A DNA stretch of 64,000 nucleotides, from positions 1-64,000 of the forward strand of contig NZ_ACZO01000004.1 in NCBI RefSeq assembly GCF_000176155.1, written 5' to 3'. Positions 50,507 through 60,150 of the stretch are shown one piece after another (positions within the stretch are counted from its first letter, which is position 1; every line of letters begins with the position of its first letter). Source of the DNA: Vibrio metschnikovii CIP 69.14. Lineage in GTDB: Bacteria > Pseudomonadota > Gammaproteobacteria > Enterobacterales > Vibrionaceae. The position numbers and the translations under genes were made by a program. The notes beneath the pieces are model-generated. The model saw only the letters and a program-made list of their open reading frames with translations. It was not told where the DNA came from and made no database searches.

Positions 50507-50595
50507 TTAAAGATGTGATCTAGACGAGGATCCAACTATAATGTGCGCCCTCTATTTTAGACTATTCAGCCCGAGCCTTGCGGAGTAAATAAACT

Positions 50596-51831
50596 GTGAC
50601 TAAAACCTTTGCTGACCTAGAACTGGATGACAATCTCCTTGATGCAATTAAAGAATTAGGCTTCGAACGCCCAACTCAAGTGCAAGAGGAGGCGATTCCC
50701 CACGCCCTGGACGGTAGAGATATTCTTGCCTCTGCTCCGACAGGCACCGGAAAAACGGCAGCGTTTGTGATTCCAGCTCTGCAATATTTACAAGATTTTC
50801 CACGTAAGAAACCGGGGCCAGCGCGTATGCTGATCCTAACCCCAACACGTGAATTAGCGATGCAGATCACTGAGCAAGCTCGTCAGCTCGCCAAACATAC
50901 TCGGCTGAATATCTTCACCATCACTGGTGGTGTGCAATATCAAGAACACGCCGATATTTTAGCGACCACACAAGATATTGTGGTGGCTACACCGGGGCGT
51001 CTGCTTGAATACATTAACGCTGAGCGCTTTGATTGCCGAGCGATTGAGTGGTTGATCCTTGATGAAGCAGACCGCATGCTGGACATGGGCTTTGGTCCTG
51101 TCGTCGATCGTTTAGCGGCTGAATGCCGTTGGCGTAAACAAACCTTACTCTTTTCTGCGACCTTAGAAGGCCGTGGTGTTGAAGGATTTACCGCGGATCT
51201 CCTGAATAATCCAGCAGAAATTACCGCAGAGCCGCCTCGTCGTGAACGAAAAAAAATCGCACAGTGGTATCATCGTGCTGACAGCATGAAGCATAAACTC
51301 GAGCTATTGAAAGTGATTCTTACCCAGCAAGCTGAGCGTTCAATCGTGTTTATCAAAACTCGTGAACGTTTAGCAGAACTACGGGGAGAGTTAGAGCGAG
51401 CTCAAATCCCTTGCGCTTGGATCCAAGGTGAAATGCCACAAGATCGACGTAATAATGCCATCAGTCGTTTTCGTGAAGGCGATATCAATATCCTACTGGC
51501 GACCGATGTTGCTGCGCGAGGCATTGATATTCCCGATGTCAGCCACGTGATTAACTTTGATATGCCACGCAGTGCCGATGTCTATCTCCACCGTATTGGT
51601 CGAACCGCTCGAGCTGGTAAAAAAGGCAATGCGATCTCTTTAGTCGAAGCGCATGATCAAATGATGATGGATCGTGTCGCTCGTTATGTAAAAGAAGAGA
51701 TTAAAGAACGCTTTATTGATGGATTACGCCCAACGCATAAAAAATCAGTGTTTAAGAAAAAGAAAAAAGACGAGAGTAAAAAGAAAGTTGCCGCCAAAAG
51801 CGTAAAGAAAAAAACCAAGAAAAAGAAATAA
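50596..51831 (+). CDS. srmB: DEAD-box RNA helicase SrmB
   Basis: ATP-dependent helicase for 50S ribosome assembly. The 411-aa protein has all core motifs: the Q motif (GFERPTQVQEEAIP), Walker A APTGTGKT (about 47), PTRELA, LDEADRMLDMGF, SATLEG and HRIGRTARAG. The C-terminal 30 residues are almost pure Lys (KKKKKDESKKKV...KKKTKKKK), an RNA-binding tail. The A-rich codons here (around 51750-51830) could be prone to slippage. It ends at a bidirectional terminator. Confidence 0.95.
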   Translation: MTKTFADLELDDNLLDAIKELGFERPTQVQEEAIPHALDGRDILASAPTGTGKTAAFVIPALQYLQDFPRKKPGPARMLILTPTRELAMQITEQARQLAKHTRLNIFTITGGVQYQEHADILATTQDIVVATPGRLLEYINAERFDCRAIEWLILDEADRMLDMGFGPVVDRLAAECRWRKQTLLFSATLEGRGVEGFTADLLNNPAEITAEPPRRERKKIAQWYHRADSMKHKLELLKVILTQQAERSIVFIKTRERLAELRGELERAQIPCAWIQGEMPQDRRNNAISRFREGDINILLATDVAARGIDIPDVSHVINFDMPRSADVYLHRIGRTARAGKKGNAISLVEAHDQMMMDRVARYVKEEIKERFIDGLRPTHKKSVFKKKKKDESKKKVAAKSVKKKTKKKK

Positions 51832-51840
51832 GCCCAATAA

Positions 51841-51873
51841 AAAAGCCGATGAACAATCCATCGGCTTTTTTTA
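51841..51873. terminator. Bidirectional terminator, srmB/prfC
   Basis: A perfect 11-bp stem (AAAAGCCGATG 51841-51851 with CATCGGCTTTT 51859-51869, 7-nt loop) is followed by more T residues on the plus strand and preceded by A residues, so it serves both converging genes. Confidence 0.93.
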
Positions 51874-51896
51874 TTACTCATCCGTTAACGATGCCG

Positions 51897-53486
51897 CTAG
51901 TGTTCACGTGTCGCTCGGAAAATAATTTCCGGAGCACGTTCTTGCGCTAAGTTAAGGTTAACCATGGTTGGAGCGATATACGCTAAGTTATCACCGCCAT
52001 CCAGAGCTAAATTACTTTGGTTTTTACGCTTAAACTCTTCGAGCTTCTTCGCGTCAGCACACTCAACCCAACGCGCGGTTGCCACATTGACGCCTTCGTA
52101 AATCGCTTCCACATTGTATTCTGATTTCAAACGTGCCACGACCACGTCAAACTGCAGTACCCCCACCGCACCAACAATCAAATCGTTATTTTGCAGTGGA
52201 CGGAAAACTTGCACGGCTCCCTCTTCAGAGAGTTGCACTAGCCCTTTCAGTAGCTGTTTTTGTTTAAGAGGATCGCGCAGACGAATGCGGCGGAACAGCT
52301 CTGGAGCAAAGTTAGGGATCCCAGAAAATTTCAGTGATTCACCTTGGGTAAAAGTATCGCCAATTTGAATTGTACCGTGGTTATGTAAACCAATGATATC
52401 TCCAGCGAAAGCTTCTTCGGCACGTGAGCGGTCACCAGCCATAAAAGTCACTGCATCAGAAATACTAACTTGCTTACCAAGGCGAACATGATTCATCTTC
52501 ATGCCCTGTTTGTACGTCCCAGAAACAATGCGCATAAAGGCAATACGATCTCGGTGTTTAGGATCCATATTGGCTTGAATTTTAAATACAAAACCAGAGA
52601 ACTTCTCTTCTGTCGCTTCAACCACGCGCTCATTTGCTTGACGAGCCAAAGGCGCAGGAGCCCACTCGGTTAGCCCATCGAGCATATGATCAACACCAAA
52701 GTTACCGAGTGCGGTACCAAAAAATACCGGCGTCAGTGCACCTTGCATAAAGAGATCAAGATCAAACTCGTGAGAGGCACCCAACACCAACTCTAACTCT
52801 TCACGTAATTGATTGGCTAAATCAGTCCCAATTTGAGTATCTAACTCCGGGTTATTTAGCCCTTTGATCACTCGTTGCTCTTGGATAGTATGTCCCTGTC
52901 CAGAAGAGTATAAAATGGTTTCATCACGATGGATGTGGTACACCCCTTTAAACGCTTTACCACAACCAATCGGCCATGTGATCGGTGCACAAGCAATGTT
53001 TAGCTCATCTTCGACCTCATCGAGCAGCTCCATCGGTTCTCGAATTTCACGGTCCAATTTATTCATAAAGGTAATAATTGGCGTATCGCGCAGACGAGTG
53101 ACTTCCATCAACTTACGAGTTCGATCCTCAACCCCTTTTGCCGCATCGATCACCATCAAACATGAATCGACCGCCGTTAATGTCCGATAGGTATCCTCCG
53201 AGAAATCTTCATGTCCCGGAGTATCCAACAGATTGACCAACGCATTTTGATAAGGGAACTGCATTACCGATGTGGTGACAGAGATGCCGCGCTCTTTCTC
53301 CATCTCCATCCAGTCAGATTTAGCATGCTGTGCAGAACCACGGCCTTTTACTGTACCTGCGGTTTGGATAGCACGTCCAAATAATAAGACTTTTTCGGTG
53401 ATGGTGGTTTTACCCGCATCGGGGTGCGAGATAATAGCAAAGGTTCGGCGCTTTGAGACTTCGCCGATAAAAGGAGTCGTTGACAT
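51897..53486 (-). CDS. prfC: Peptide chain release factor 3
   Basis: GTPase that recycles RF1 and RF2 from the ribosome after termination. The 529-aa length equals E. coli RF3. G-domain motifs are SHPDAGKTT (P loop), [14 protein letters not shown] (G3) and FMNKLDRE (G4). Domains II and III follow. With prfB, two of the release factors are encoded within 6 kb. Confidence 0.97.
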   Translation of the reverse strand: MSTTPFIGEVSKRRTFAIISHPDAGKTTITEKVLLFGRAIQTAGTVKGRGSAQHAKSDWMEMEKERGISVTTSVMQFPYQNALVNLLDTPGHEDFSEDTYRTLTAVDSCLMVIDAAKGVEDRTRKLMEVTRLRDTPIITFMNKLDREIREPMELLDEVEDELNIACAPITWPIGCGKAFKGVYHIHRDETILYSSGQGHTIQEQRVIKGLNNPELDTQIGTDLANQLREELELVLGASHEFDLDLFMQGALTPVFFGTALGNFGVDHMLDGLTEWAPAPLARQANERVVEATEEKFSGFVFKIQANMDPKHRDRIAFMRIVSGTYKQGMKMNHVRLGKQVSISDAVTFMAGDRSRAEEAFAGDIIGLHNHGTIQIGDTFTQGESLKFSGIPNFAPELFRRIRLRDPLKQKQLLKGLVQLSEEGAVQVFRPLQNNDLIVGAVGVLQFDVVVARLKSEYNVEAIYEGVNVATARWVECADAKKLEEFKRKNQSNLALDGGDNLAYIAPTMVNLNLAQERAPEIIFRATREH

Positions 53487-53681
53487 GCAAGGTATCTTCT
53501 TTTTCGGCCGACAGCTAACTCAATGCGAGGTGTCGACCTTATGGTTCAAATTATCGGATATTCTCGCTGATCTTAAGGCTTGGAGCAACTAAAGGCGTAT
53601 CGCATTATTTAATCAGAAAAGTTAATTTATCTATCATTATGAACTATAAATACTAAACACTTAAAAATAGATTCAACGCTG

Positions 53682-55703
53682 ATGACATTAAAGCCTATCA
53701 ACTCCCTTGCGTTTCGACAAGCGAACACCGTATTTTGGGTCTCCGTGTTGGTTGGCCTCTGCTTTAGCATGTACCATACTTTGGTCGATTTGCATCATGA
53801 ACAAAAACGAGTTGAAGAGTATTATCAATTCAAACTCGTGCAAAATTACACCAATGCCAGCCAAGCGGCTTACCATCTTAATCATCTATTGGCAGAGCAA
53901 GTGGTCTCTTCTTTGATGACGGATCCAGCCATCATTAACGCAGCAGTGATTGATGATTTTGGTGATGTACTGGCTAAGCAGCAGCGACCTATCAGTCATT
54001 CCTCGTTAATGATAAACAGTTTGGTGAGTTACCTTACACCTGAAAGTCCAGTTTTTGTCAGTGAATTACATCAACCCGATTCACAGATTGTGGTCGGCAA
54101 ACTGAGTTTTATGATTGATGGCAATAGCATTGCTCATGCATTTATCGCCAAAACCACCCGAGTGATTCTGTTTGACTTACTGCGTAATACGTTATTAACG
54201 GTTATTTTACTGGCCTTTTTTTACCGTAAACTCTCGCGTCCTATCACTACCTTAATTGACTGGGTACGTTCATTACCTACGGCTCAATCGCCCATCCCCA
54301 CCAATTTACTACGCCCCAAAGATGAATTAAGCGAGCTTGCCTCTAGCTTTCACTCTTTATGGCAAGACAAAGAAAAAGCGCAAGCCAAACTAAACCATTT
54401 GGCTTACTACGACGGCTTAACTGGATTAGCTAACCGAGGGCTATTGCTGCAAACACTGACTCAAGCGATTGAATACGCACATCAACGCCAGCACACTGGG
54501 GCGCTTTTTTACTTAGATTTAGACCGCTTTAAAACCATTAATGATTCTTTAGGACACACGATTGGTGATACCTTAATTCAATCCATTGCCCACCGTTTAC
54601 AAGCTTGGGCAAACCATAGTTATACTGCCGCTAGAGTCGGTGGTGATGAATTTGCAATCATTATTCCTAGTTTACCTTATCAACAAATTTCCAGTATCGC
54701 TCAGCAGTTACTGGCTTTGTTGGCTAACCCTCACTCGATCGATGGCCACCAGCTGTATTGTACGGCCAGCATTGGCATTGCCACCTTCCCTTCTGAAGGG
54801 GTCTCTAGTTTGGATGTGTTTCGACAAGCGGATACCGCCCTTTACCGTGCAAAAACCTGTGGGCGAAATAAATATCTATTTTATGAACCCGAAATGCAGG
54901 CGCAAGTAGAGACGTTTCTTGATATAGAGAAGGGGCTTCATGAAGCTTTGCAATTCCATCAATTAGAGCTTTATTACCAACCACAAGTGAATGAGCAGCA
55001 TCAATTGATCGGTGTCGAAGCGTTAATCCGCTGGCATCATCCAGAAAAAGGGTTACTTCCTCCCGGTATTTTTATGCCAGTCGCTGAAGAGACCGGACAG
55101 ATTTTACCGATTGGCCGCTGGATCATCGAGCAAGCTTGTTATCAACTCTCTCAATGGCAAAAACGTGGCGTGCTTCCTGAACATTTTCGCCGCCTAGCGA
55201 TCAATATTAGCCCTCTTCAATTTTCACAGGCTTCCTTTGTGGAGCATATCGTCGCAACCTTGCAACAAAGCGGGATCAGTGGTCATTATATTGAGTTAGA
55301 AATCACTGAAGGCTTACTGTTAGAGAATATCGATGAAGCCATTCAAAAAATTGCTCAACTAAAAAATCAGTCGTTGCATTTGGCGATTGATGATTTTGGC
55401 ACGGGGTATTCATCGCTACGCTACTTAAAAGATCTTGCGGTTGACGTATTAAAAATCGATCGTTCTTTTGTTACCCAATTACACTTAGATCCTAGCGCAC
55501 AGGCGATTGTCGATACTATTTTATTGATTGCCAAACGTCTTGATTTGCAAGTGATTGCCGAGGGCGTTGAAGATAAGTTCGAGCTAGAAGCACTAAAAAC
55601 CATGGGTTGCACACAGTTTCAAGGTTATTTGTTTGATAAGCCGTTGACCTGTCAAGAACTTGAGCAACGATTTACTCACCATTGTTACTCAAAAACGTCT
55701 TAG
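53682..55703 (+). CDS. Membrane GGDEF-EAL cyclic-di-GMP enzyme
   Basis: A 673-aa protein. A transmembrane helix (about 13-32), an extracytoplasmic sensor segment (about 33-165) and a second helix (about 166-185) lead into a HAMP-like linker. The GGDEF domain has an intact GGDEF motif (320-324, RVGGDEFAII), and the EAL domain has intact EAL (446-448, GVEALIRW) plus the DDFGTGYSS loop (about 571-579). Both diguanylate cyclase and phosphodiesterase activity are therefore possible by motif. The net direction is unknown. It resembles the V. cholerae gene next to prfC. No cotranscribed neighbour is present. Confidence 0.92.
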   Translation: MTLKPINSLAFRQANTVFWVSVLVGLCFSMYHTLVDLHHEQKRVEEYYQFKLVQNYTNASQAAYHLNHLLAEQVVSSLMTDPAIINAAVIDDFGDVLAKQQRPISHSSLMINSLVSYLTPESPVFVSELHQPDSQIVVGKLSFMIDGNSIAHAFIAKTTRVILFDLLRNTLLTVILLAFFYRKLSRPITTLIDWVRSLPTAQSPIPTNLLRPKDELSELASSFHSLWQDKEKAQAKLNHLAYYDGLTGLANRGLLLQTLTQAIEYAHQRQHTGALFYLDLDRFKTINDSLGHTIGDTLIQSIAHRLQAWANHSYTAARVGGDEFAIIIPSLPYQQISSIAQQLLALLANPHSIDGHQLYCTASIGIATFPSEGVSSLDVFRQADTALYRAKTCGRNKYLFYEPEMQAQVETFLDIEKGLHEALQFHQLELYYQPQVNEQHQLIGVEALIRWHHPEKGLLPPGIFMPVAEETGQILPIGRWIIEQACYQLSQWQKRGVLPEHFRRLAINISPLQFSQASFVEHIVATLQQSGISGHYIELEITEGLLLENIDEAIQKIAQLKNQSLHLAIDDFGTGYSSLRYLKDLAVDVLKIDRSFVTQLHLDPSAQAIVDTILLIAKRLDLQVIAEGVEDKFELEALKTMGCTQFQGYLFDKPLTCQELEQRFTHHCYSKTS

Positions 55704-55759
55704 CGATGAATAAAAAGAGCGCGATACCCACAACGCTGAAGTATTAGTGAATGAAGAAA

Positions 55760-56206
55760 TCAAAGGAAGAAATAACTCATGATGATCGCATCTTCTTTGC
55801 CATGCTCGGTCGGGTAATAATTAAAACGTCGATCAATCTCGTTAAAACCTGCATCTTGATACAACTGAAAAGCGCGTTGGTTACTCGCTCGCACTTCTAA
55901 CCAAGCACTTTGTGCTTGCAAGCGCTCACCTTGCTGAATAAAGTCTTCAATCAATTGCTTACCGTAACCTTTACCCTGCTCACTTGGCGCAATCGCTAAG
56001 TTAAGTAAGGTAATTTCACCGACAACATGCTGCGCATAATAGTACCCCAATAGCTGATCGTTAAGTAACATAGCTCGATGGCATGCGCCACGGCTAGCTA
56101 AATCATTAATCATGCTCTGTGACCAAGGGTGAGAATGAGCCTGTTGTTCTATCGACCAAACTTGGCGTAAATGTTCAACAGAAAGGGGAACAAAATGGAT
56201 ACTCAT
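55760..56206 (-). CDS. rimI: Ribosomal protein S18-alanine N-acetyltransferase RimI
   Basis: GNAT-fold enzyme that acetylates the N-terminus of ribosomal protein S18. The 148-aa protein has the acetyl-CoA motif LAIAPSEQGKGYGKQLI and the family C-terminal ASNQRAFQLYQDAGFNEIDRR. It starts 3 nt after the holD stop; holD-rimI is a conserved pair in enterics. Confidence 0.93.
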   Translation of the reverse strand: MSIHFVPLSVEHLRQVWSIEQQAHSHPWSQSMINDLASRGACHRAMLLNDQLLGYYYAQHVVGEITLLNLAIAPSEQGKGYGKQLIEDFIQQGERLQAQSAWLEVRASNQRAFQLYQDAGFNEIDRRFNYYPTEHGKEDAIIMSYFFL

Positions 56207-56209
56207 TAT

Positions 56210-56611
56210 TTATTGCGCTCCGTAGGCACAGATTTGTTGCCATAAATCTCGTCGATAATGCGTGTTGCCTTCAACCTCGCTTAACGCTGGCGTGTGTAAT
56301 GCATTTGCCGTTGTGACGGCACTTGCTTGACAATCGACATACCATATCCATTGCAGATCATTGAGTTCCAATTGACAGAGTTGCTGAGGATAGACATGTC
56401 TGGCTTGTGATAAATTGAGATTAAAACTGTTTAATACTCGTTCCAACCAAACCAATTGTGAACCGGAAGGCAAAAGCGAGCTAACCAGTAATAATCGGCA
56501 CTGTTTATCGAGAGACTCTATCGGGGGGGAGTAGCCAGCCAATCGCTGTGGATGAATAAGCTGCCACTCTTGAATACCCATCGCTTGTAAATAATGTTGC
56601 TGCTCAAACAT
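56210..56611 (-). CDS. holD: DNA polymerase III psi subunit
   Basis: The psi subunit links the clamp loader via chi to SSB. This fast-evolving 133-aa protein shows the family pattern: an N-terminal MGIQEWQLIHPQRLAGY (the chi-binding helix region) and a C-terminal TPALSEVEGN...LWQQICAYG, which matches the E. coli end (SPALTDLRAN...LWQQICTYE). Together with the neighbour rimI this is a secure call. Confidence 0.88.
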   Translation of the reverse strand: MFEQQHYLQAMGIQEWQLIHPQRLAGYSPPIESLDKQCRLLLVSSLLPSGSQLVWLERVLNSFNLNLSQARHVYPQQLCQLELNDLQWIWYVDCQASAVTTANALHTPALSEVEGNTHYRRDLWQQICAYGAQ

Positions 56612-56696
56612 AGTGTTCTACTTCACGAAATTTATCTGCATATGCTAACAAATATCGACCATCAAGCCTATAGCGGAAGTATTGAGAGCTATTCTG

Positions 56697-57218
56697 TTAC
56701 TTATCTAAATGCTTAAAGGCATCGGTAAATTCAGGGCAATATTCAATGATACCTTGACGATCAATGAAGGCATCCTCCCATAAAGCGACCACTTGAAAAG
56801 CAGAGGCAAGCTCAGGCCATGGACAAGAAAAACCATGAGTCTGTGCTTCTTTAAACCCAAACCGTTGATAGTAATTAGGATCACCTAACACCACACAAGC
56901 AGGATAACCAAGCTCACCGAGTGAACTTAACCCTTCATTCACCAGCAATGCACCGATGCCTTGCTTGCGATGTTCTTTCGCCACGGCTAATGGTGCTAAC
57001 CCTTGCCAGTTGAGATCCTCACCATTGAGTGTCACTGGACTAAACAGAGCGTAGCCGACAATCTCTCCTTGCTCGTCACAAGCCACTAATGACAGTGTTC
57101 GACGTCCATTCTCACGTAGTGATGTCACCAAATTAGCTTCACTATTGGTAGCGAATACCGCGCTTAATAATCGCTCAACAGCGAGAATATCCGCAGGAGC
57201 TTCAGTTCGAATAAGCAT
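56697..57218 (-). CDS. yhbS: GNAT-family N-acetyltransferase YhbS
   Basis: A 173-aa GNAT acetyltransferase with acetyl-CoA motif LAVAKEHRKQGIGALLV and a conserved VLGDPNYYQRFGF stretch. It is the homologue of E. coli YhbS, whose substrate is not firmly known. It overlaps the end of ubiT by 17 nt, so the two are translationally coupled, as with yhbT-yhbS in E. coli. Confidence 0.88.
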   Translation of the reverse strand: MLIRTEAPADILAVERLLSAVFATNSEANLVTSLRENGRRTLSLVACDEQGEIVGYALFSPVTLNGEDLNWQGLAPLAVAKEHRKQGIGALLVNEGLSSLGELGYPACVVLGDPNYYQRFGFKEAQTHGFSCPWPELASAFQVVALWEDAFIDRQGIIEYCPEFTDAFKHLDK

Positions 57219-57729
57219 TCATTACCTCATTTTGTGTGTTTGGCATCTGCATGCCTTTATGCACAAAATCAGCCAACTGGTGAAGCAAAATTTGCAATAC
57301 TGGAGGTAATTGTTCAAGATCCACACTATCCATCAAGTTTTTGACAGCCAATCCTAATTCGGTATCTCCTTCAATCGACAAACGTCTTTGGAAGAACAAG
57401 GTATCAGGATCCTCTTTACGACCAGCAATTAAAATAAAATCATTCAAATACCCACTAAAACTGACATCTTCTTGGCAAGGGCGATCGGCCACAATTAACT
57501 GCGGATGTTGATAGCTAATAAACCAACGTAATGCGAGATCATGTATTTCTATTTTAAGCCATTTTCCCTCAAGAAACTCAAAATCGCCATCAGCGAGCGC
57601 TTCTTGAAACACTAACTTCAGCCCCTCTAACAAGGCTGTTTTTTGTACTCGATGAGGCAATAAATGGACTGGAGATCGCAAAATTGATGGGGCGTTTTGT
57701 ACGAGTTGACGACGAATCTTGTTTATCAC
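57202..57729 (-). CDS. ubiT: SCP2-domain protein UbiT (oxygen-independent ubiquinone synthesis)
   Basis: Lipid-binding accessory factor (YhbT in E. coli) that, with UbiU and UbiV, supports ubiquinone synthesis without oxygen. The start is a GTG (57729) and gives 175 aa. The SCP2 domain fills most of the protein. The stretch RKEDPDTLFFQRRLSIEGDT (about 109-128) and the following ELGLAVKNLMD are nearly identical to E. coli YhbT. The partners ubiU-ubiV lie 2.2 kb away on the other strand, with a c-di-GMP gene between. Confidence 0.92.
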   Translation of the reverse strand: MINKIRRQLVQNAPSILRSPVHLLPHRVQKTALLEGLKLVFQEALADGDFEFLEGKWLKIEIHDLALRWFISYQHPQLIVADRPCQEDVSFSGYLNDFILIAGRKEDPDTLFFQRRLSIEGDTELGLAVKNLMDSVDLEQLPPVLQILLHQLADFVHKGMQMPNTQNEVMNAYSN

Positions 57730-57935
57730 GCGTATTATCCGTTACCTTAAGAGACTGAACGCCCATCATAATGGATGTTAAGGTCACAATACCTGTTATG
57801 CATCAAAAAATGGTTATCGATTAAGATGAGCAATGACGCTTTCCAGCGTATCAAATCAAGGTTATAGTTGATGGGTTTCTGATGAGTAATTCTTACCGTG
57901 AATAGCACATACTGTATAGCATTGGTCATATTTTG

Positions 57936-59978
57936 ATGGCCGCTCAAGATTTATCCTATTGGTTTGGCCATCTTGCCGATTCTAGTCCGGCGTTTATGGC
58001 TATTTTAGATAACCAACATCACTATGTTTTAATCAATGAGCGTTATGCCGAACTAACCGGTTTAACTTGCTTTGAATTGATTGGTATGAATGATAGCGAT
58101 ACGTTCGGAGACGCTTTCTATCAGCAAGTAAAACCTTATTATATCAATGCCTTTGCTGGACAGGCACAAGAACTGACATTAACTCTCAATCATCCATCAC
58201 GTAGCACGAGTCAATGGCACCTCAATATTACACCACTGATTCAGACGCCTCACCACCCTGATTATATTATTGTTCATGCCTTAGAGACCTCAGAACAACA
58301 CCGGCTCTTACATTCACTGCAAGAATCTGAACTTAAGTTCAGCGCACTCAGTGCACTCCTTAATGAAGGGGTTTTCTTAATTGAAGATGATTGTATATTG
58401 GCCGCGAATCCTTCTGCAGCGCGCTTACTTGGCTTCGATGAAACACAGGATTTGCTGGGAGAAACGCTTTCATCATTATTTAGCGATGAAAGCAACCAAA
58501 GTGGTTTTAATCACACCTTAGTTCAACAGTTGCTGATCAATCCTATCCACTGTTTCACACATGCTGATTACGGCCCTCCTAAAAGAGTCCAGTTAAGCGC
58601 GGTCAGAACGCCACTGTTCGGTAGTCATGTACAGCTGGTGGTTATGGAAGATAAATCGACAATGACCCCTATTTCATCGTCTTATCCGGCCGATGAAGGG
58701 TATGTGGATTCGTTAAGTGGTGTCTATACGCGCACTGGTTTTATCAAACGCCTTGATCATCTTATTGAACAACATACGCCGTTGATCATGCTCTATCTCG
58801 ACATTGATAACTTTAAAAATATTAATGATTCATTAGGACACCATATCGGCGATAACGTCATTAAAGAAGTGGCAATTCGTCTAAAACGCCTACTTCCGGC
58901 GCAAGCGATACTCGGTCATCTGGGTGGGGATGAATTTGCGCTTATTTTACCTTACCCAGAGCATCGCCACAGCGGTGAGATGCTCGCTGAACGGATCATC
59001 AACTTAATTAATCAACCTTTTGATTTGCATCACTTTAGTAAACGATTGGCCTGCTCTATTGGCAGCGTGCTTTACCCCGGTGATGGCCACAATGCTCGCG
59101 TTCTACTACAAAATGCCGATACTGCCATGTATGAAGCCAAAGAGCGTGGCCGTAACCGCTTAGTGCAGTTTGATAATCAAATGAACAAAGAAGCGCGCAT
59201 GCGCTTGTGGCTGGAAATTGAGCTGCAAAAAGCCTTGCAACAAAATGGTTTGGAAGTCTGGTATCAACCCAAAGTCAACGCTCGTGATTTTAGTATTAAT
59301 GGTGCTGAGGCATTGGTACGCTGGAAGCATCCGATTGAAGGGTACATCAGTCCTGGGGCTTTTATTCCGGTCGCAGAAAAAGCCGGGTTAATCGAACATT
59401 TGGGCCGAGTGGTGATCCGTGAAGTATTTACCACAGTCAAGCGTTGGGAGCAGCAAAACCTACTGCCAGGCAATGTCGCGATCAATATCTCGCCTGAACA
59501 ATTTGCCAACCCACAGTTGATCGATTATCTGACTAAGTTACTTCGCCAAACACAGTTAAATCCTCGTTATATTACCTTTGAATTAACCGAAAGCGCGATC
59601 ATGAGTGGTAGTGAACATACTCTGCAAATGCTCAGTGCAATAAAAAAATTAGGCTTTAGCTTATCGATTGACGATTTTGGAACTGGCTATTCATCGCTAG
59701 CGTATTTAGCCCGTTTCCCGATCGACGAATTAAAAATTGATCGATCGTTTATCAGCGATATGGATAACTTACCCAAACAGATCACGGTGATCGAAAGCAT
59801 TATTAAACTGGGTCAATCCCTCAATCTAACCGTGGTAGCAGAAGGCGTTGAAACTCAACAACAGGCGATACTGTTATCTAACCTTCATTGCCATACGATC
59901 CAAGGTTTTCATTTTTATCGTCCCCAACCTAAAGAAGAGGTTGAAGTACTTTTTTCCCAGCATCGCCGTAGCCACTAA
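57936..59978 (+). CDS. rocS: PAS-GGDEF-EAL protein, RocS-like
   Basis: A 680-aa cytoplasmic signalling protein from the ATG at 57936 (a TTG one codon earlier is possible; no strong ribosome site). Two PAS-like segments (about 10-115 and 125-240) precede a GGDEF domain with intact GGDEF (330-334) and an EAL domain with intact EAL (458-460) and DDFGTGYSS (about 578). No membrane segment is seen. In V. cholerae rocS lies at this place between the ubiT and ubiU homologues and affects colony rugosity, biofilm and motility. The symbol is by position and domain order. Confidence 0.85.
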   Translation: MAAQDLSYWFGHLADSSPAFMAILDNQHHYVLINERYAELTGLTCFELIGMNDSDTFGDAFYQQVKPYYINAFAGQAQELTLTLNHPSRSTSQWHLNITPLIQTPHHPDYIIVHALETSEQHRLLHSLQESELKFSALSALLNEGVFLIEDDCILAANPSAARLLGFDETQDLLGETLSSLFSDESNQSGFNHTLVQQLLINPIHCFTHADYGPPKRVQLSAVRTPLFGSHVQLVVMEDKSTMTPISSSYPADEGYVDSLSGVYTRTGFIKRLDHLIEQHTPLIMLYLDIDNFKNINDSLGHHIGDNVIKEVAIRLKRLLPAQAILGHLGGDEFALILPYPEHRHSGEMLAERIINLINQPFDLHHFSKRLACSIGSVLYPGDGHNARVLLQNADTAMYEAKERGRNRLVQFDNQMNKEARMRLWLEIELQKALQQNGLEVWYQPKVNARDFSINGAEALVRWKHPIEGYISPGAFIPVAEKAGLIEHLGRVVIREVFTTVKRWEQQNLLPGNVAINISPEQFANPQLIDYLTKLLRQTQLNPRYITFELTESAIMSGSEHTLQMLSAIKKLGFSLSIDDFGTGYSSLAYLARFPIDELKIDRSFISDMDNLPKQITVIESIIKLGQSLNLTVVAEGVETQQQAILLSNLHCHTIQGFHFYRPQPKEEVEVLFSQHRRSH

Positions 59979-60150
59979 AGCACTCCGTCCGGCTACTCTC
60001 GTCGCGATTGATGATCAATAATCCGAGAATTTTCTTCCCTTTGAATCACTTAAAATAGCCATTGATTGAGTGAAACCTGCCTTATATCAATTCCCTAACA
60101 CAGAATAATTCCTACACTAACGCACATTTATCAAAAAACAGTAATGAGCA

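Noticed and set aside
56260..56310. TPALSEVEG peptide in HolD looked like a translated genomic repeat inserted in the gene
   Set aside because: The same segment aligns with the E. coli HolD C-terminus (SPALTDLRAN before LWQQIC), so it is native sequence.
59979..60150. FNR-type sites before ubiU (TTGATGATCAA and TTGAATCACTTAAA)
   Set aside because: The first has a 1-bp instead of 4-bp spacer and the second has three mismatches in ten; neither is a credible FNR box.
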